From Myroides odoratimimus (GTDB lineage: Bacteria > Bacteroidota > Bacteroidia > Flavobacteriales > Flavobacteriaceae): a stretch of 64,000 nt of DNA. Position numbers and translations under genes: made by a program. This document shows, piece by piece, positions 46,144 to 54,300 of the stretch. The notes under the pieces are model-generated. The model made no database searches. It had not been told where the DNA came from and saw only the letters and a program-made list of their open reading frames with translations. The stretch is from positions 80,890 through 144,889 of the forward strand of contig NZ_JACAKB010000008.1 in assembly GCF_030326305.1 (NCBI RefSeq). Reading direction: 5' to 3'. Each line of letters opens with the position of its first letter. The first letter of the stretch is position 1.

Positions 46144-47583
46144 TTAGTTTGGTAATCGAAGTTGTTTTTGGTCTTCTAAATACATTTGTAGCGCAAGGTA
46201 TGCTGCTATCTCTGCTTCATCTTTATACTCTTCTTTGATTAGATCAGCATTGTAGTATTTTTTCACGAAGTTCGTGTCAAAATGGCCTTCTCTAAAAGCA
46301 TTGTGTTCCATTACGAACTTACCAAATGGCAATGTCGTACTGATGCCTTTTACCTTATATGCTTTAATGGCTTCGATCATTATCTCTATAGCCTCCTCAC
46401 GTGTCTGCCCATAAGTAATTAACTTGGCTAACATCGGGTCGTAGTAGATAGGTACATCCATTCCTTCTTCTATACCGTTATCTACACGGATACCCTCTCC
46501 AGTAGGTAGTTGATAGATTTCTAAGTTTCCTACACTAGGTAAGAAATCATTTAGAGGGTCTTCTGCATAGATACGAAGTTCCATAGCATGTCCTTTGATC
46601 TCTAAATCTTCTTGTGTAAAAGGAAGCTTCTCTCCACGAGCTACCTTGATTTGCATCTCTACTAGGTCTAATCCAGTGATTAATTCTGAGACAGGATGCT
46701 CTACTTGTAGACGAGTGTTCATCTCTAAGAAGTAGAAATTAAGGTGTTCATCTATTAAGAATTCTACCGTACCAGCCCCTACATAATCACAAGATTTGGC
46801 TACCTTAATAGCGGCTTCTCCCATAGCTTTACGCACTTCAGGAGTTAGTACAGCAGAAGGAGCTTCTTCTATTACTTTTTGGTGGCGACGTTGAATACTG
46901 CATTCTCTTTCAAATAAGTGAACTACGTTACCGTGTTTATCTGCTAACACTTGTATCTCAATGTGTCTAGGCGAACCTATATATTTCTCAATGAAAACAG
47001 AACCATCTCCAAAAGCATTGGTTGCTTCAGAAATAGCGCGTTGCATTTGACTTTCAAATTCTTCTTCTTTTTCTACGATACGCATCCCTTTTCCACCACC
47101 ACCAGCAGCAGCTTTGATTAAGATAGGAAAGCCTATTTCTTTAGCTACTTGTTTAGCTTTGGCTACGTCAGTGATAGCCTCATCTAGACCTGGTACCATA
47201 GGGATGTTATAGTCTTTTACGGTTTCTTTAGCAGCTAGTTTATTACCCATTACTTCTATAGCGTGTGTATCTGGGCCGATAAAGGTAATCCCAGCAGCAT
47301 TACAGGCTAAAGCGAAGTTAGAGTTCTCACTTAAGAATCCATATCCTGGGTGGATACCATCTACATTTAATGATTTTGCTACTTCTAATATTTTATCTCC
47401 TAATAAATAAGATTGGTTAGAAGGAGCCTCTCCGATACATACAGCTTCATCAGCCATACGTACGTGTGGAGCATTACGATCAACAGTAGAGTACACAGCT
47501 ACTGTCTTAATCCCCATTTTTTTAGCTGTAGTCATAATACGTACAGCTATTTCGCCACGGTTGGCAACTAATATTTTTTTCAT
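46144..47583 (-). CDS. accC: Biotin carboxylase subunit
   Basis: The 479-aa ATP-grasp enzyme carboxylates biotin on its carrier. It begins with KKILVANRGEIAVRIM, has the glycine-rich loop KAAAGGGGKGMRIV, the ATP/metal segment FLEMNTRLQVEHPVSE and the catalytic arginine region MELRIYAEDP. It sits between the carrier gene (2 nt upstream) and the carboxyltransferase, so it most likely serves that carboxylase and not a general acetyl-CoA carboxylase. Confidence 0.94.
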   Translation of the reverse strand: MKKILVANRGEIAVRIMTTAKKMGIKTVAVYSTVDRNAPHVRMADEAVCIGEAPSNQSYLLGDKILEVAKSLNVDGIHPGYGFLSENSNFALACNAAGITFIGPDTHAIEVMGNKLAAKETVKDYNIPMVPGLDEAITDVAKAKQVAKEIGFPILIKAAAGGGGKGMRIVEKEEEFESQMQRAISEATNAFGDGSVFIEKYIGSPRHIEIQVLADKHGNVVHLFERECSIQRRHQKVIEEAPSAVLTPEVRKAMGEAAIKVAKSCDYVGAGTVEFLIDEHLNFYFLEMNTRLQVEHPVSELITGLDLVEMQIKVARGEKLPFTQEDLEIKGHAMELRIYAEDPLNDFLPSVGNLEIYQLPTGEGIRVDNGIEEGMDVPIYYDPMLAKLITYGQTREEAIEIMIEAIKAYKVKGISTTLPFGKFVMEHNAFREGHFDTNFVKKYYNADLIKEEYKDEAEIAAYLALQMYLEDQKQLRLPN

Positions 47584-47585
47584 CT

Positions 47586-48071
47586 TTATTCGAATTCAAT
47601 TAACACTAATCCTTTATCAACAGTGGCACCTTTAGTCACGTTGATAGACTTAATAATCCCAGCTCTAGGAGAAGATAAGTTGTTCTCCATCTTCATAGCT
47701 TCTAAGATTAGTAAGTTGTCATTTTCAGCTACTTCTTGCCCTACAGTTACCAAAATATCTAGGATAAGACCAGGCATAGGAGCCTTGATAGAATTAACCT
47801 GCTTAGTAGAGTTTAAGGAGAAGCCTAATTGATTGATTAGCTTATCGAGTTCGGTTTGGATATTGACAGAATAGCTATTTCCGTTGACATTTACAGTATA
47901 GTTTTTGTCTGTAAAGTGGTTCTCAAGTATTTCCACGTCATAAGATCTGCTGTTTTTGAGTACGTGATATGTAGATTCATTTACACGAGATACATTGATG
48001 TCTCCTTGTAATAAATCTTCACTTTCAAAAACAGTATCAGCATTCACTTTTAATTGATACGTTTTATTCAT
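47586..48071 (-). CDS. Biotin carboxyl carrier protein of acyl-CoA carboxylase
   Basis: The 161-aa protein ends in a biotinyl domain with the biotin lysine in EAMKMENNL and the glycine turns PMPGLILDILVTVGQEV and AGIIKSINVTKG. Residues 1-70 form a beta-rich region seen in carriers of propionyl-CoA carboxylases. It is the first gene of the operon and 2 nt before accC. No promoter matching the consensus was recognised upstream. Confidence 0.92.
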   Translation of the reverse strand: MNKTYQLKVNADTVFESEDLLQGDINVSRVNESTYHVLKNSRSYDVEILENHFTDKNYTVNVNGNSYSVNIQTELDKLINQLGFSLNSTKQVNSIKAPMPGLILDILVTVGQEVAENDNLLILEAMKMENNLSSPRAGIIKSINVTKGATVDKGLVLIEFE

Positions 48072-48311
48072 TATATTTTTAGTTTTTGGTATTCGTAAAT
48101 ATAATTAAATGTGTGATATATAAATAATATTTATTGATAATTTAATTTTTTACTACACTATGGTGGAAATATTGTTTTTTTACAATAATTTTGGTTGATC
48201 CAGACTGTAAATAAATAAAATAAAAGAGGTTACAGGGTATTCGGGGAGATTTGTATACACTGGTTCTGTTAAGCTAATTTGCTCTATTTGGCATTGGGTC
48301 TTATTGTACTT

Positions 48312-48355
48312 GAGTCCGTAGTGAGTCCGTTATGAGTCTGTAGTGATTCCGTTAT
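48312..48355. repeat. Four-copy 11-bp imperfect tandem repeat
   Basis: The units are GAGTCCGTAGT, GAGTCCGTTAT, GAGTCTGTAGT and GATTCCGTTAT. The alternating ends (AGT/TAT) suggest a 22-base unit duplicated once. It lies in non-coding DNA. Confidence 0.85.
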
Positions 48356-48477
48356 TTTGTGCTAAACAACGGAGTAATTATGGAGGGATAAGATACTAAG
48401 TGTGCTAAGGTGTAAAACTAGTCTGGAGGAAGTGTGAAAAGAATGTAGAGGGAGGGTAAAGGCTAGTATAAAAAGAA

Positions 48478-48507
48478 AAAGGTAATCTCTAGTTAGAAAT
48501 TACCTTT
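48478..48507 (-). terminator. Terminator of thiL
   Basis: The stem AAAGGTAAT / ATTACCTTT is followed on the minus strand by T-rich sequence, 11 nt past the thiL stop. Confidence 0.75.
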
Positions 48508-48518
48508 TGTAATAGTTA

Positions 48519-49577
48519 TTATTCTTCGTCTTTGTTTTCTAAAGGATTCCATCCTCTTGATTTTAAAGGAATTTTAGTGTTTGCTCTTGAGATAAGATGA
48601 ACACCTTCACTCTCTTGTGTTGTGTGACCTATCACTGTTAAGTTTGGATTACCCTTGATTTTGTCAAAGTCTTCCATTTTAATAGTGAATAACAGTTCAT
48701 AATCTTCTCCACCATTGATAGCCATCGTAGTAGCATCGATATTAAACTCTTCACAAGTGTTCATAAACTGAGGGTCTAAAGGAAGTTTCTCTTCATATAG
48801 ATTACATCCTACTTTAGAACTTTTGCAAATATGCATGATTTCAGAAGATAAGCCATCAGAGATGTCTATCATCGCTGTAGGTTTTACACCTAGATCTGCT
48901 AATAGCTGTTTGATATCTGTTCTCGCCTCTGGTTTTAACTGTCTTTCGATGATGTATTCGTAGATAGATAAGTCAGGCTGATTATTAGGGTTTACTAAGA
49001 ATACTTGTTTCTCACGCTCTAGGATTTGCAATCCCATATAAGCAGATCCTATATCACCTGTTACCACTAATAAGTCATTGTCATTCGCGCCACTGCGGTA
49101 CACTAATTCTTCTTCTTTAGCTTTACCAATAGCTGTCACGCTTATAATCAACCCTTTTTGTGATGAGGTGGTGTCTCCACCCACTAAGTCTACTTTATAA
49201 TACTTACACGCTAAGGCGATACCTTCGTATAACTCATCTAGAGCTTCTAGTGGAAAACGATTAGACACTGCGATAGATACTGTGATCTGTGTAGGTACGG
49301 CATTCATCGCACAGATATCAGATAGGTTTACTACTACAGCTTTGTATCCTAAATGCTTAAGAGGAGAGTATGCAAGGTCAAAGTGTACTCCTTCGATTAA
49401 TAAATCTGTAGAAACAACTACTTTATCTTCTCCAAAAGACAATACTGCAGCGTCATCTCCGATACCTTTAGTTGTACTCTCGTTTTCTATTGTAAAGTTT
49501 TGTGTTAAATGTTCTATTAATCCAAACTCACCTAAATGTCCTATATCGGTCTTAGATTGATTTTTATTCTCGATCAT
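48519..49577 (-). CDS. thiL: Thiamine-phosphate kinase
   Basis: The 352-aa enzyme makes thiamine diphosphate, the cofactor, from thiamine monophosphate and ATP. The ThiL fold is seen as GIGDDAAVLSFGEDKVVVSTDLLIEGVHF, the metal-binding acidic cluster VNLSDICAMNAVPTQIT, LVGGDTTSSQKGLIISV and MIDISDGLSSEIMHI, then INGGEDYELLFTI. It is a single gene between terminators. No thi riboswitch is present. Confidence 0.94.
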   Translation of the reverse strand: MIENKNQSKTDIGHLGEFGLIEHLTQNFTIENESTTKGIGDDAAVLSFGEDKVVVSTDLLIEGVHFDLAYSPLKHLGYKAVVVNLSDICAMNAVPTQITVSIAVSNRFPLEALDELYEGIALACKYYKVDLVGGDTTSSQKGLIISVTAIGKAKEEELVYRSGANDNDLLVVTGDIGSAYMGLQILEREKQVFLVNPNNQPDLSIYEYIIERQLKPEARTDIKQLLADLGVKPTAMIDISDGLSSEIMHICKSSKVGCNLYEEKLPLDPQFMNTCEEFNIDATTMAINGGEDYELLFTIKMEDFDKIKGNPNLTVIGHTTQESEGVHLISRANTKIPLKSRGWNPLENKDEE

Positions 49578-49618
49578 CTTATATCTGCTTTATTTTAAAG
49601 TAATGCAAAGGTAAAAAG

Positions 49619-49650
49619 AAAAGGCGATAGATTTATTTCTATCGCCTTTT
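49619..49650. terminator. Terminator of the DUF2723 gene
   Basis: The perfect stem AAAAGGCGATAG / CTATCGCCTTTT with an eight-base loop lies 4 nt past the DUF2723 stop on the minus strand. Confidence 0.85.
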
Positions 49651-49653
49651 AAA

Positions 49654-52600
49654 CTATAAGTTAGCTCTTTTAAAATATTTAAAATAGCCATTATATGTAT
49701 TGAAGTCCGGTACTAGACTAGCGTAGTAGCTAGGGTCTTCTTCTTCTATTATTTGTAACAGAGAGCGCCATATTTCTATTTCAGTAATGATCTCTCTAGC
49801 ATAGTATTCGATATCATTTATCTCAAGGCCTTTATAGTAAGTAAGTGCTTCTTGAGATTTTTGAATTAATTCTTTAGCCATTTGACGAGCATTTTCTTTT
49901 TCGCCAACTTTATAAGAACCTTCTACGAATGGATGTACTACTTCGTATAAACCATAGTATTTGATCGGCATATTCGTCATCGCTATATCGATAACTTTCT
50001 TCGCTTTCTCTTCTTTACCTTCTAGTAATAACTGTTCCATCAGTCTAGCAAGGTTGATACGGTAGCTCAATGCATTACGTCTAGTCTGAGGATCGTGATA
50101 GATTTTATCACTTCCCATATTGCCCCAGTACCACTTCGTTACGATATCATACATTCTATCTGCGTCTATAGAGCCTCTGTCTAGCGGATGAGAGCTCTCT
50201 GTAGCAGATTTCAGAGGAACTAGTTTGTATACTAAACCGCTTAACTGCAAGTAATCTTTCATCCAGATGAAATCATCATCTCCCCAGCTACCTCCAGAGA
50301 AGTATATAGGTCTTTCCCAGTTATTATTAGCTACTATATCTAGCATGATAAGGCGGTGCTTATAAATAGCTTGATCTGTAATATCAATGTCCAGATAAGG
50401 TAATATATCTTTTCTTAAGTGAGGAGATACGATATTGTGTTTCGCGATATTAGCACTATCTACAGGTATTCTGATCTGATTAGTAGGAGCGATATACAAT
50501 GTAGTTCCTGCCTCTGTTTTAATCTTTGTTCTATCGTCATCAGATTTAATGAAGTTAAGAAGAGAGTTGATGTCTATTCTTTCTTCGATCATCTTGTTTA
50601 CGATGATAGCATCTCTTTTATTACCTACATATTGATCATGTGTGAAGGAGATCGGTAGAGGCTCTGAGTCATACGCTTTTGCTCTCATCTGGTCAATATA
50701 CCAGTCTAATGGAAGTAAACTCGTACATACTACTCTTACGTCTGTTCTGTATCCTTCTACGTCTTGTAAATACCACAGTGGGAATGTATCGTTATCTCCA
50801 ATAGTAAATAAGATCGCATTCGGATCACATGAATCTAAGTATGCTCTAGCATTAGCAAGGGCTGTATAACGATCTGAACGGTCGTGGTCATCCCAGTTTT
50901 GTTGTGCTAATAATACAGGAGCTGCAAATAATGATACAACTAGAACAGCAGGACCAGCTATTTTTGGTTGTACATATTTTTTAAGTCCGTCGAAGATAGC
51001 GTATACTCCGAATCCTATCCACATCGCGAATACGTAGAATGCAGGTACTACAGCATAGTCACGTTCACGAGGTTCGAATGGGCGCTCGTTCAAGAATATT
51101 TTAAGTGCAAAACTTGTAAATAGGAATAACACTAATAATACCCAGAACATCTTAGGGTCTTTACGATAGTGGAATACAATACCGATAAGCCCAAGTATAA
51201 AAGGTAAGAAGAAATAAGTGTTTCTACCTTTGTTTTCTAATGTGTCTGAAGGTAAGTTATCTTGAGATCCTAAGCGTATTTCGTCTAAGAATTTGATACC
51301 ACTAATCCAGTTACCGTGTTGTAAGTCACCTTGACCTTGTACATCATCTTGTCTCCCTGCGAAGTTCCACATTAGGTAACGCCAGAACATATATCCGAAT
51401 TGGTAGTCAAACATAAAGCTGATATTGCTAGCGAATGAAGGTACTTCGATTTCTAGGTATTCTCCATATTGATCTAGGAATTTATCAAGTCCGTCATAAT
51501 CAATTTCTCCACTAGCAAGACCTTGTTTTACTCCAGATACTAATTCTTCTAACTCTTTTGTTCCAGCATATTGAGAAGATACCTTAAAGTCTAAAGGCTT
51601 AGTGTAACGCATATAGTTAACACGGTGATTCTTGTCTGTACTCCACAGTCTAGGAAGGAATCCTTTATGAGTGCTATCGAAGTTTTGCCCTGCGTTTTTA
51701 TATTCATTTACGATTTCATACTTACCTGTTTGGTAGTTTCTTTCGTAGTTTGGTTTCTCGTCTTTCCAAGGATTGTTTTTATCTAATCCTACATATTTTT
51801 TAGTGAAGTAAGAGTCGTAATAGATACTTTCTTCCCCATACTGTTCACGTTGGTAGTATGCTAATAGCTCTGAAGCATCAGAAGGCGTGTTCTCATTGAT
51901 CACTACTTTTGCATTAGCACGGATAGGCAACATTATCCAACTCGTCAATCCAACAAATACAAAAAGAAGTGTTAGGATAAGTGTGTTTACCATTATTTTA
52001 TTCTTCTTCTCTGTGTATCTCAATCCGAATACAAAGAAGGCAACAATCAATAAGAAGGCAAATATAGTTCCGCTGTTAAATGGCATTCCTATTGAGTTCA
52101 CCATAAAGATCTCTGTCTTACCAAATAAGGCTAAGGTCTTAGGGAATAAGAAAGCAAAAAGGAAGAATAATACTCCTATAGCAGCGACGTTAGCTATGAT
52201 AAAGTTTTTGATTGTTACTTTTTGGTATCTTTTAAAGAAATATAGTAATGCGATAGATGGGACTGTCAATAAAGCCATTAGGTGGACTCCAAATGAAGCT
52301 CCGATAACTAATCCTATCAATAATAGCCAACGATTACCTTTAGGAGTGTTGATATCATCGTACCATCTTATACCTAAGTACAATAGAAGTGATGTTAGAA
52401 ACATCGCAGAAGCATATACTTCAGACTCTACAGCATTAAACCAAAAACTATCTGTGAATGTAAAGGCTAATGAACCAACAGCAGCACTACCTAAAACAAC
52501 GATGGCGTTAGGGTTCGTCCACTCACTTTTAGCAACGACGATTTTTTTAAGTAAGTTAGATAATGTCCAGAACATAAAAAGAATGGTAAACGCGCTAGAT

Positions 52601-52857
52601 ATAACAGCGACCATGTTCACCATTAAGGCAACTTTATCTGGAGAGGTAGCAAACATCGAGAAGAAAGCTCCTAACATTTGATAAAAAGGTGCCCCAGGAG
52701 GGTGTCCTACTTGTAGTTTAGCAGAGGTAGCAATATATTCTCCAGGATCCCAGAAGCTCACTGTAGGCTCTACTGTTAGCGTATAAGTTAATAGAGCGAT
52801 AGCAAAACATAGCCATCCTCCTATAACATTCCACTTCTTGTAATTGAATGTCAACAT
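49654..52857 (-). CDS. DUF2723 polytopic membrane protein (protein O-mannosyltransferase-like)
   Basis: The 1067-aa inner-membrane protein has about a dozen hydrophobic segments in its first 650 residues. It carries the DUF2723 signature near the N-terminus, SFWDPGEYIATSAKLQVGHPPGAP, with an Asp-Glu pair expected of lipid-phosphate-dependent glycosyltransferases. The later part holds RPFEPRERDYAVVPAFYVFAMWIG and a periplasmic domain (NAILFTIGDNDTFPLWYLQ) ending in helical repeats. Members are thought to glycosylate exported proteins in Bacteroidota; the donor and target are unknown. It is monocistronic. Confidence 0.88.
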   Translation of the reverse strand: MLTFNYKKWNVIGGWLCFAIALLTYTLTVEPTVSFWDPGEYIATSAKLQVGHPPGAPFYQMLGAFFSMFATSPDKVALMVNMVAVISSAFTILFMFWTLSNLLKKIVVAKSEWTNPNAIVVLGSAAVGSLAFTFTDSFWFNAVESEVYASAMFLTSLLLYLGIRWYDDINTPKGNRWLLLIGLVIGASFGVHLMALLTVPSIALLYFFKRYQKVTIKNFIIANVAAIGVLFFLFAFLFPKTLALFGKTEIFMVNSIGMPFNSGTIFAFLLIVAFFVFGLRYTEKKNKIMVNTLILTLLFVFVGLTSWIMLPIRANAKVVINENTPSDASELLAYYQREQYGEESIYYDSYFTKKYVGLDKNNPWKDEKPNYERNYQTGKYEIVNEYKNAGQNFDSTHKGFLPRLWSTDKNHRVNYMRYTKPLDFKVSSQYAGTKELEELVSGVKQGLASGEIDYDGLDKFLDQYGEYLEIEVPSFASNISFMFDYQFGYMFWRYLMWNFAGRQDDVQGQGDLQHGNWISGIKFLDEIRLGSQDNLPSDTLENKGRNTYFFLPFILGLIGIVFHYRKDPKMFWVLLVLFLFTSFALKIFLNERPFEPRERDYAVVPAFYVFAMWIGFGVYAIFDGLKKYVQPKIAGPAVLVVSLFAAPVLLAQQNWDDHDRSDRYTALANARAYLDSCDPNAILFTIGDNDTFPLWYLQDVEGYRTDVRVVCTSLLPLDWYIDQMRAKAYDSEPLPISFTHDQYVGNKRDAIIVNKMIEERIDINSLLNFIKSDDDRTKIKTEAGTTLYIAPTNQIRIPVDSANIAKHNIVSPHLRKDILPYLDIDITDQAIYKHRLIMLDIVANNNWERPIYFSGGSWGDDDFIWMKDYLQLSGLVYKLVPLKSATESSHPLDRGSIDADRMYDIVTKWYWGNMGSDKIYHDPQTRRNALSYRINLARLMEQLLLEGKEEKAKKVIDIAMTNMPIKYYGLYEVVHPFVEGSYKVGEKENARQMAKELIQKSQEALTYYKGLEINDIEYYAREIITEIEIWRSLLQIIEEEDPSYYASLVPDFNTYNGYFKYFKRANL

Positions 52858-52960
52858 ATTTGTAATTACTAGATATTTTATCAGATTGTATATACAAAGA
52901 AAAGATTTTTTTTGTGTTGCATGAAGGAATTAGAAAAAATTAATTTTTTTGAAAGAAAAG

Positions 52961-52991
52961 TTTGGAGATTATAAAAATAGTTATACTTTTG
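52961..52991 (+). promoter_or_regulatory. Promoter of the first tRNA-Gln gene
   Basis: TTTG at 52961-52964 and TACTTTTG at 52984-52991, 19 nt apart, match the flavobacterial consensus. The element is repeated with the second tRNA. Confidence 0.8.
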
Positions 52992-53040
52992 CATCCGCAT
53001 TGATGAAGTAATTACGCTTTACGGTATGTAAAAAAGGTAT

Positions 53041-53111
53041 TGGCCTATGGTGTAATGGTAACACAGCTGATTTTGGTTCAGTCGTTCTAGGTTCGAGTCC
53101 TAGTAGGCCAA
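53041..53111 (+). tRNA. tRNA-Gln (anticodon TTG), copy 1
   Basis: The acceptor stem TGGCCTA / TAGGCCA is perfect, the T-arm is CTAGG-TTCGAGT-CCTAG, and the anticodon loop TTTTGGT puts TTG at positions 34-36, reading CAA. The terminal CCA is not encoded. The length is 71 nt. It has its own promoter and terminator. Confidence 0.96.
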
Positions 53112-53114
53112 CAG

Positions 53115-53147
53115 AAAAGCCTCTTGATTTTTCAAGAGGCTTTTTTT
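53115..53147 (+). terminator. Terminator after tRNA-Gln copy 1
   Basis: The stem AAAAGCCTCTTGA / TCAAGAGGCTTTT with a TTTT loop is followed by T's. Confidence 0.85.
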
Positions 53148-53257
53148 ATTTTAATTGTATGCAAAAAATAAAATGTTAAATTTTTTAATACTCCGTCTTG
53201 ACTATGAGTATCTTAGCGAAATAGGGGGTTGAGAGTGATTAAAAAAGATATTTTATA

Positions 53258-53288
53258 TTTGGAAGAATCAAAAAATGTGCTAATTTTG
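53258..53288 (+). promoter_or_regulatory. Promoter of the second tRNA-Gln gene
   Basis: TTTG at 53258-53261 and TAATTTTG at 53281-53288 are 19 nt apart. The sequence just after, GCATCCGCATT, is the same as at copy 1. Confidence 0.8.
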
Positions 53289-53333
53289 CATCCGCATTAC
53301 TGAAGTAATTATGCCAAAGTAATGAAGTGGTAT

Positions 53334-53404
53334 TGGCCTATGGTGTAATGGTAACACAGCTGATTTTGGTTCAGTCGTTCTAGGTTCGAGTCCTAGTAGG
53401 CCAA
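53334..53404 (+). tRNA. tRNA-Gln (anticodon TTG), copy 2
   Basis: This is identical over its 71 nt to copy 1 at 53041-53111, 293 nt downstream, with its own promoter and terminator. No CCA is encoded. Confidence 0.96.
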
Positions 53405-53405
53405 C

Positions 53406-53437
53406 AAAAACCTCTTGAGTAATCAAGAGGTTTTTTT
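53406..53437 (+). terminator. Terminator after tRNA-Gln copy 2
   Basis: The stem AAAAACCTCTTGA / TCAAGAGGTTTTT with loop GTAA is related to the terminator of copy 1 but not identical. Confidence 0.85.
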
Positions 53438-53464
53438 ATTTCAAGAATAAGGAATTGAAATAAG

Positions 53465-53494
53465 AAAGGTCAGAGCGCGCTCTGACCTTTTTTT
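53465..53494 (-). terminator. Terminator of the crotonase-hem operon
   Basis: The perfect 26-base palindrome AAAGGTCAGAGC-GC-GCTCTGACCTTT (53465-53490) lies 8 nt past the stop of the crotonase gene. On the minus strand the stem is followed only by a short mixed tract (CTTATTTC), so termination may be weaker than the stem suggests. Confidence 0.7.
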
Positions 53495-53498
53495 ATGA

Positions 53499-54284
53499 TT
53501 AGTTCTGACCTTTGAATTCAGGTTTTCTCTTTTCTAAGAAAGCAGTAGTTCCTTCTGTGAAGTCTTCTGTTTCGAAGCATTCTCCGAAGTTCTTAATTTC
53601 TTCGTGATATCCGTTAACTCCGTCTTTGAAGTTGGCATTGATAGACTTTATAGCTCGTCCGATAGCAGAAGCTGAGTTAGAAGCTATTTTGTTTGCTATT
53701 TTCTTTGTGAATGTTAATAGTTCTTCTTGTTCTACAACATGATTAACTAAACCATAAGATAGAGCCTTGTCAGCTGTTATCATTTCTGCAGTCATGATTA
53801 ACTCCATAGCTCTTCCTTTTCCTATAAGTTGAGGTAAGCGTTGCGTCCCACCATATCCTGGTATTAGACCAAGGGTTACTTCTGGAAGTCCCATTTTAGC
53901 GTTGTTAGATGCAATTCTGAAGTGTGCAGCCATTGCAAGTTCTAATCCACCACCTAAGGCAAATCCATTAACAGCAGCAATTACTGGTTTGTTGTAATTT
54001 TGAACATAGTCAAATAGAAGCTCTTGTCCTTTGGCAGCTAACTGCGAACCTTCACTAGTGTTGAAGCTAGAGAACTCTTTAATGTCAGCACCTGCAACGA
54101 AAGCTTTTTCTCCACTTCCAGTAAGGATGATAACACGTGTTTCGCGGTCTTTTTCAAAGTGTTTAAGGGCTTGGTGAAGCTCTTCAATTGTAGGCTTGTT
54201 TAAAGCGTTTAATTTAGTTGGTCTATTAATGGTTATAATGGCCAGGCTTCCTTCTTTTTCTACTAGAATATTTTCAAAATCCAT
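53499..54284 (-). CDS. Enoyl-CoA hydratase/isomerase family protein
   Basis: The 261-aa crotonase-fold enzyme hydrates 2-enoyl-CoA in fatty-acid oxidation or 3-hydroxybutyryl-CoA metabolism. It has the oxyanion-hole segments AFVAGADIKEFSS and ALGGGLELAMA, and the second catalytic glutamate in MGLPEVTLGLIPGYGGTQRL. Both glutamates of true hydratases are present. It is the last gene after AraC, hemH, hemJ and a histidine kinase on the same strand, with 16 nt to the kinase gene, so co-expression with haem genes is likely although no metabolic link is obvious. Confidence 0.9.
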   Translation of the reverse strand: MDFENILVEKEGSLAIITINRPTKLNALNKPTIEELHQALKHFEKDRETRVIILTGSGEKAFVAGADIKEFSSFNTSEGSQLAAKGQELLFDYVQNYNKPVIAAVNGFALGGGLELAMAAHFRIASNNAKMGLPEVTLGLIPGYGGTQRLPQLIGKGRAMELIMTAEMITADKALSYGLVNHVVEQEELLTFTKKIANKIASNSASAIGRAIKSINANFKDGVNGYHEEIKNFGECFETEDFTEGTTAFLEKRKPEFKGQN

Positions 54285-54300
54285 AATATTTTTTATTTGA

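Larger units (their letters stand above)
48072..48518. other. Intergenic region of about 450 bases with a tandem repeat
   Basis: No gene is recognised. The region contains the promoter side of the carboxylase operon, a four-copy 11-base tandem repeat (48312-48355), and the terminator of thiL near 48480-48507. Several short AT-rich stretches follow the carrier gene start. Confidence 0.6.

Noticed and set aside
51887-52681. Long open frame opposite the DUF2723 gene
   Set aside because: It is an antisense shadow in a biased coding region without a family match; the minus-strand gene is well supported.
53503-53514. Third copy of the CTGACCTTT arm at the crotonase stop codon
   Set aside because: It overlaps coding sequence for the last residues and could compete with the terminator only weakly; a short match is not evidence of function.
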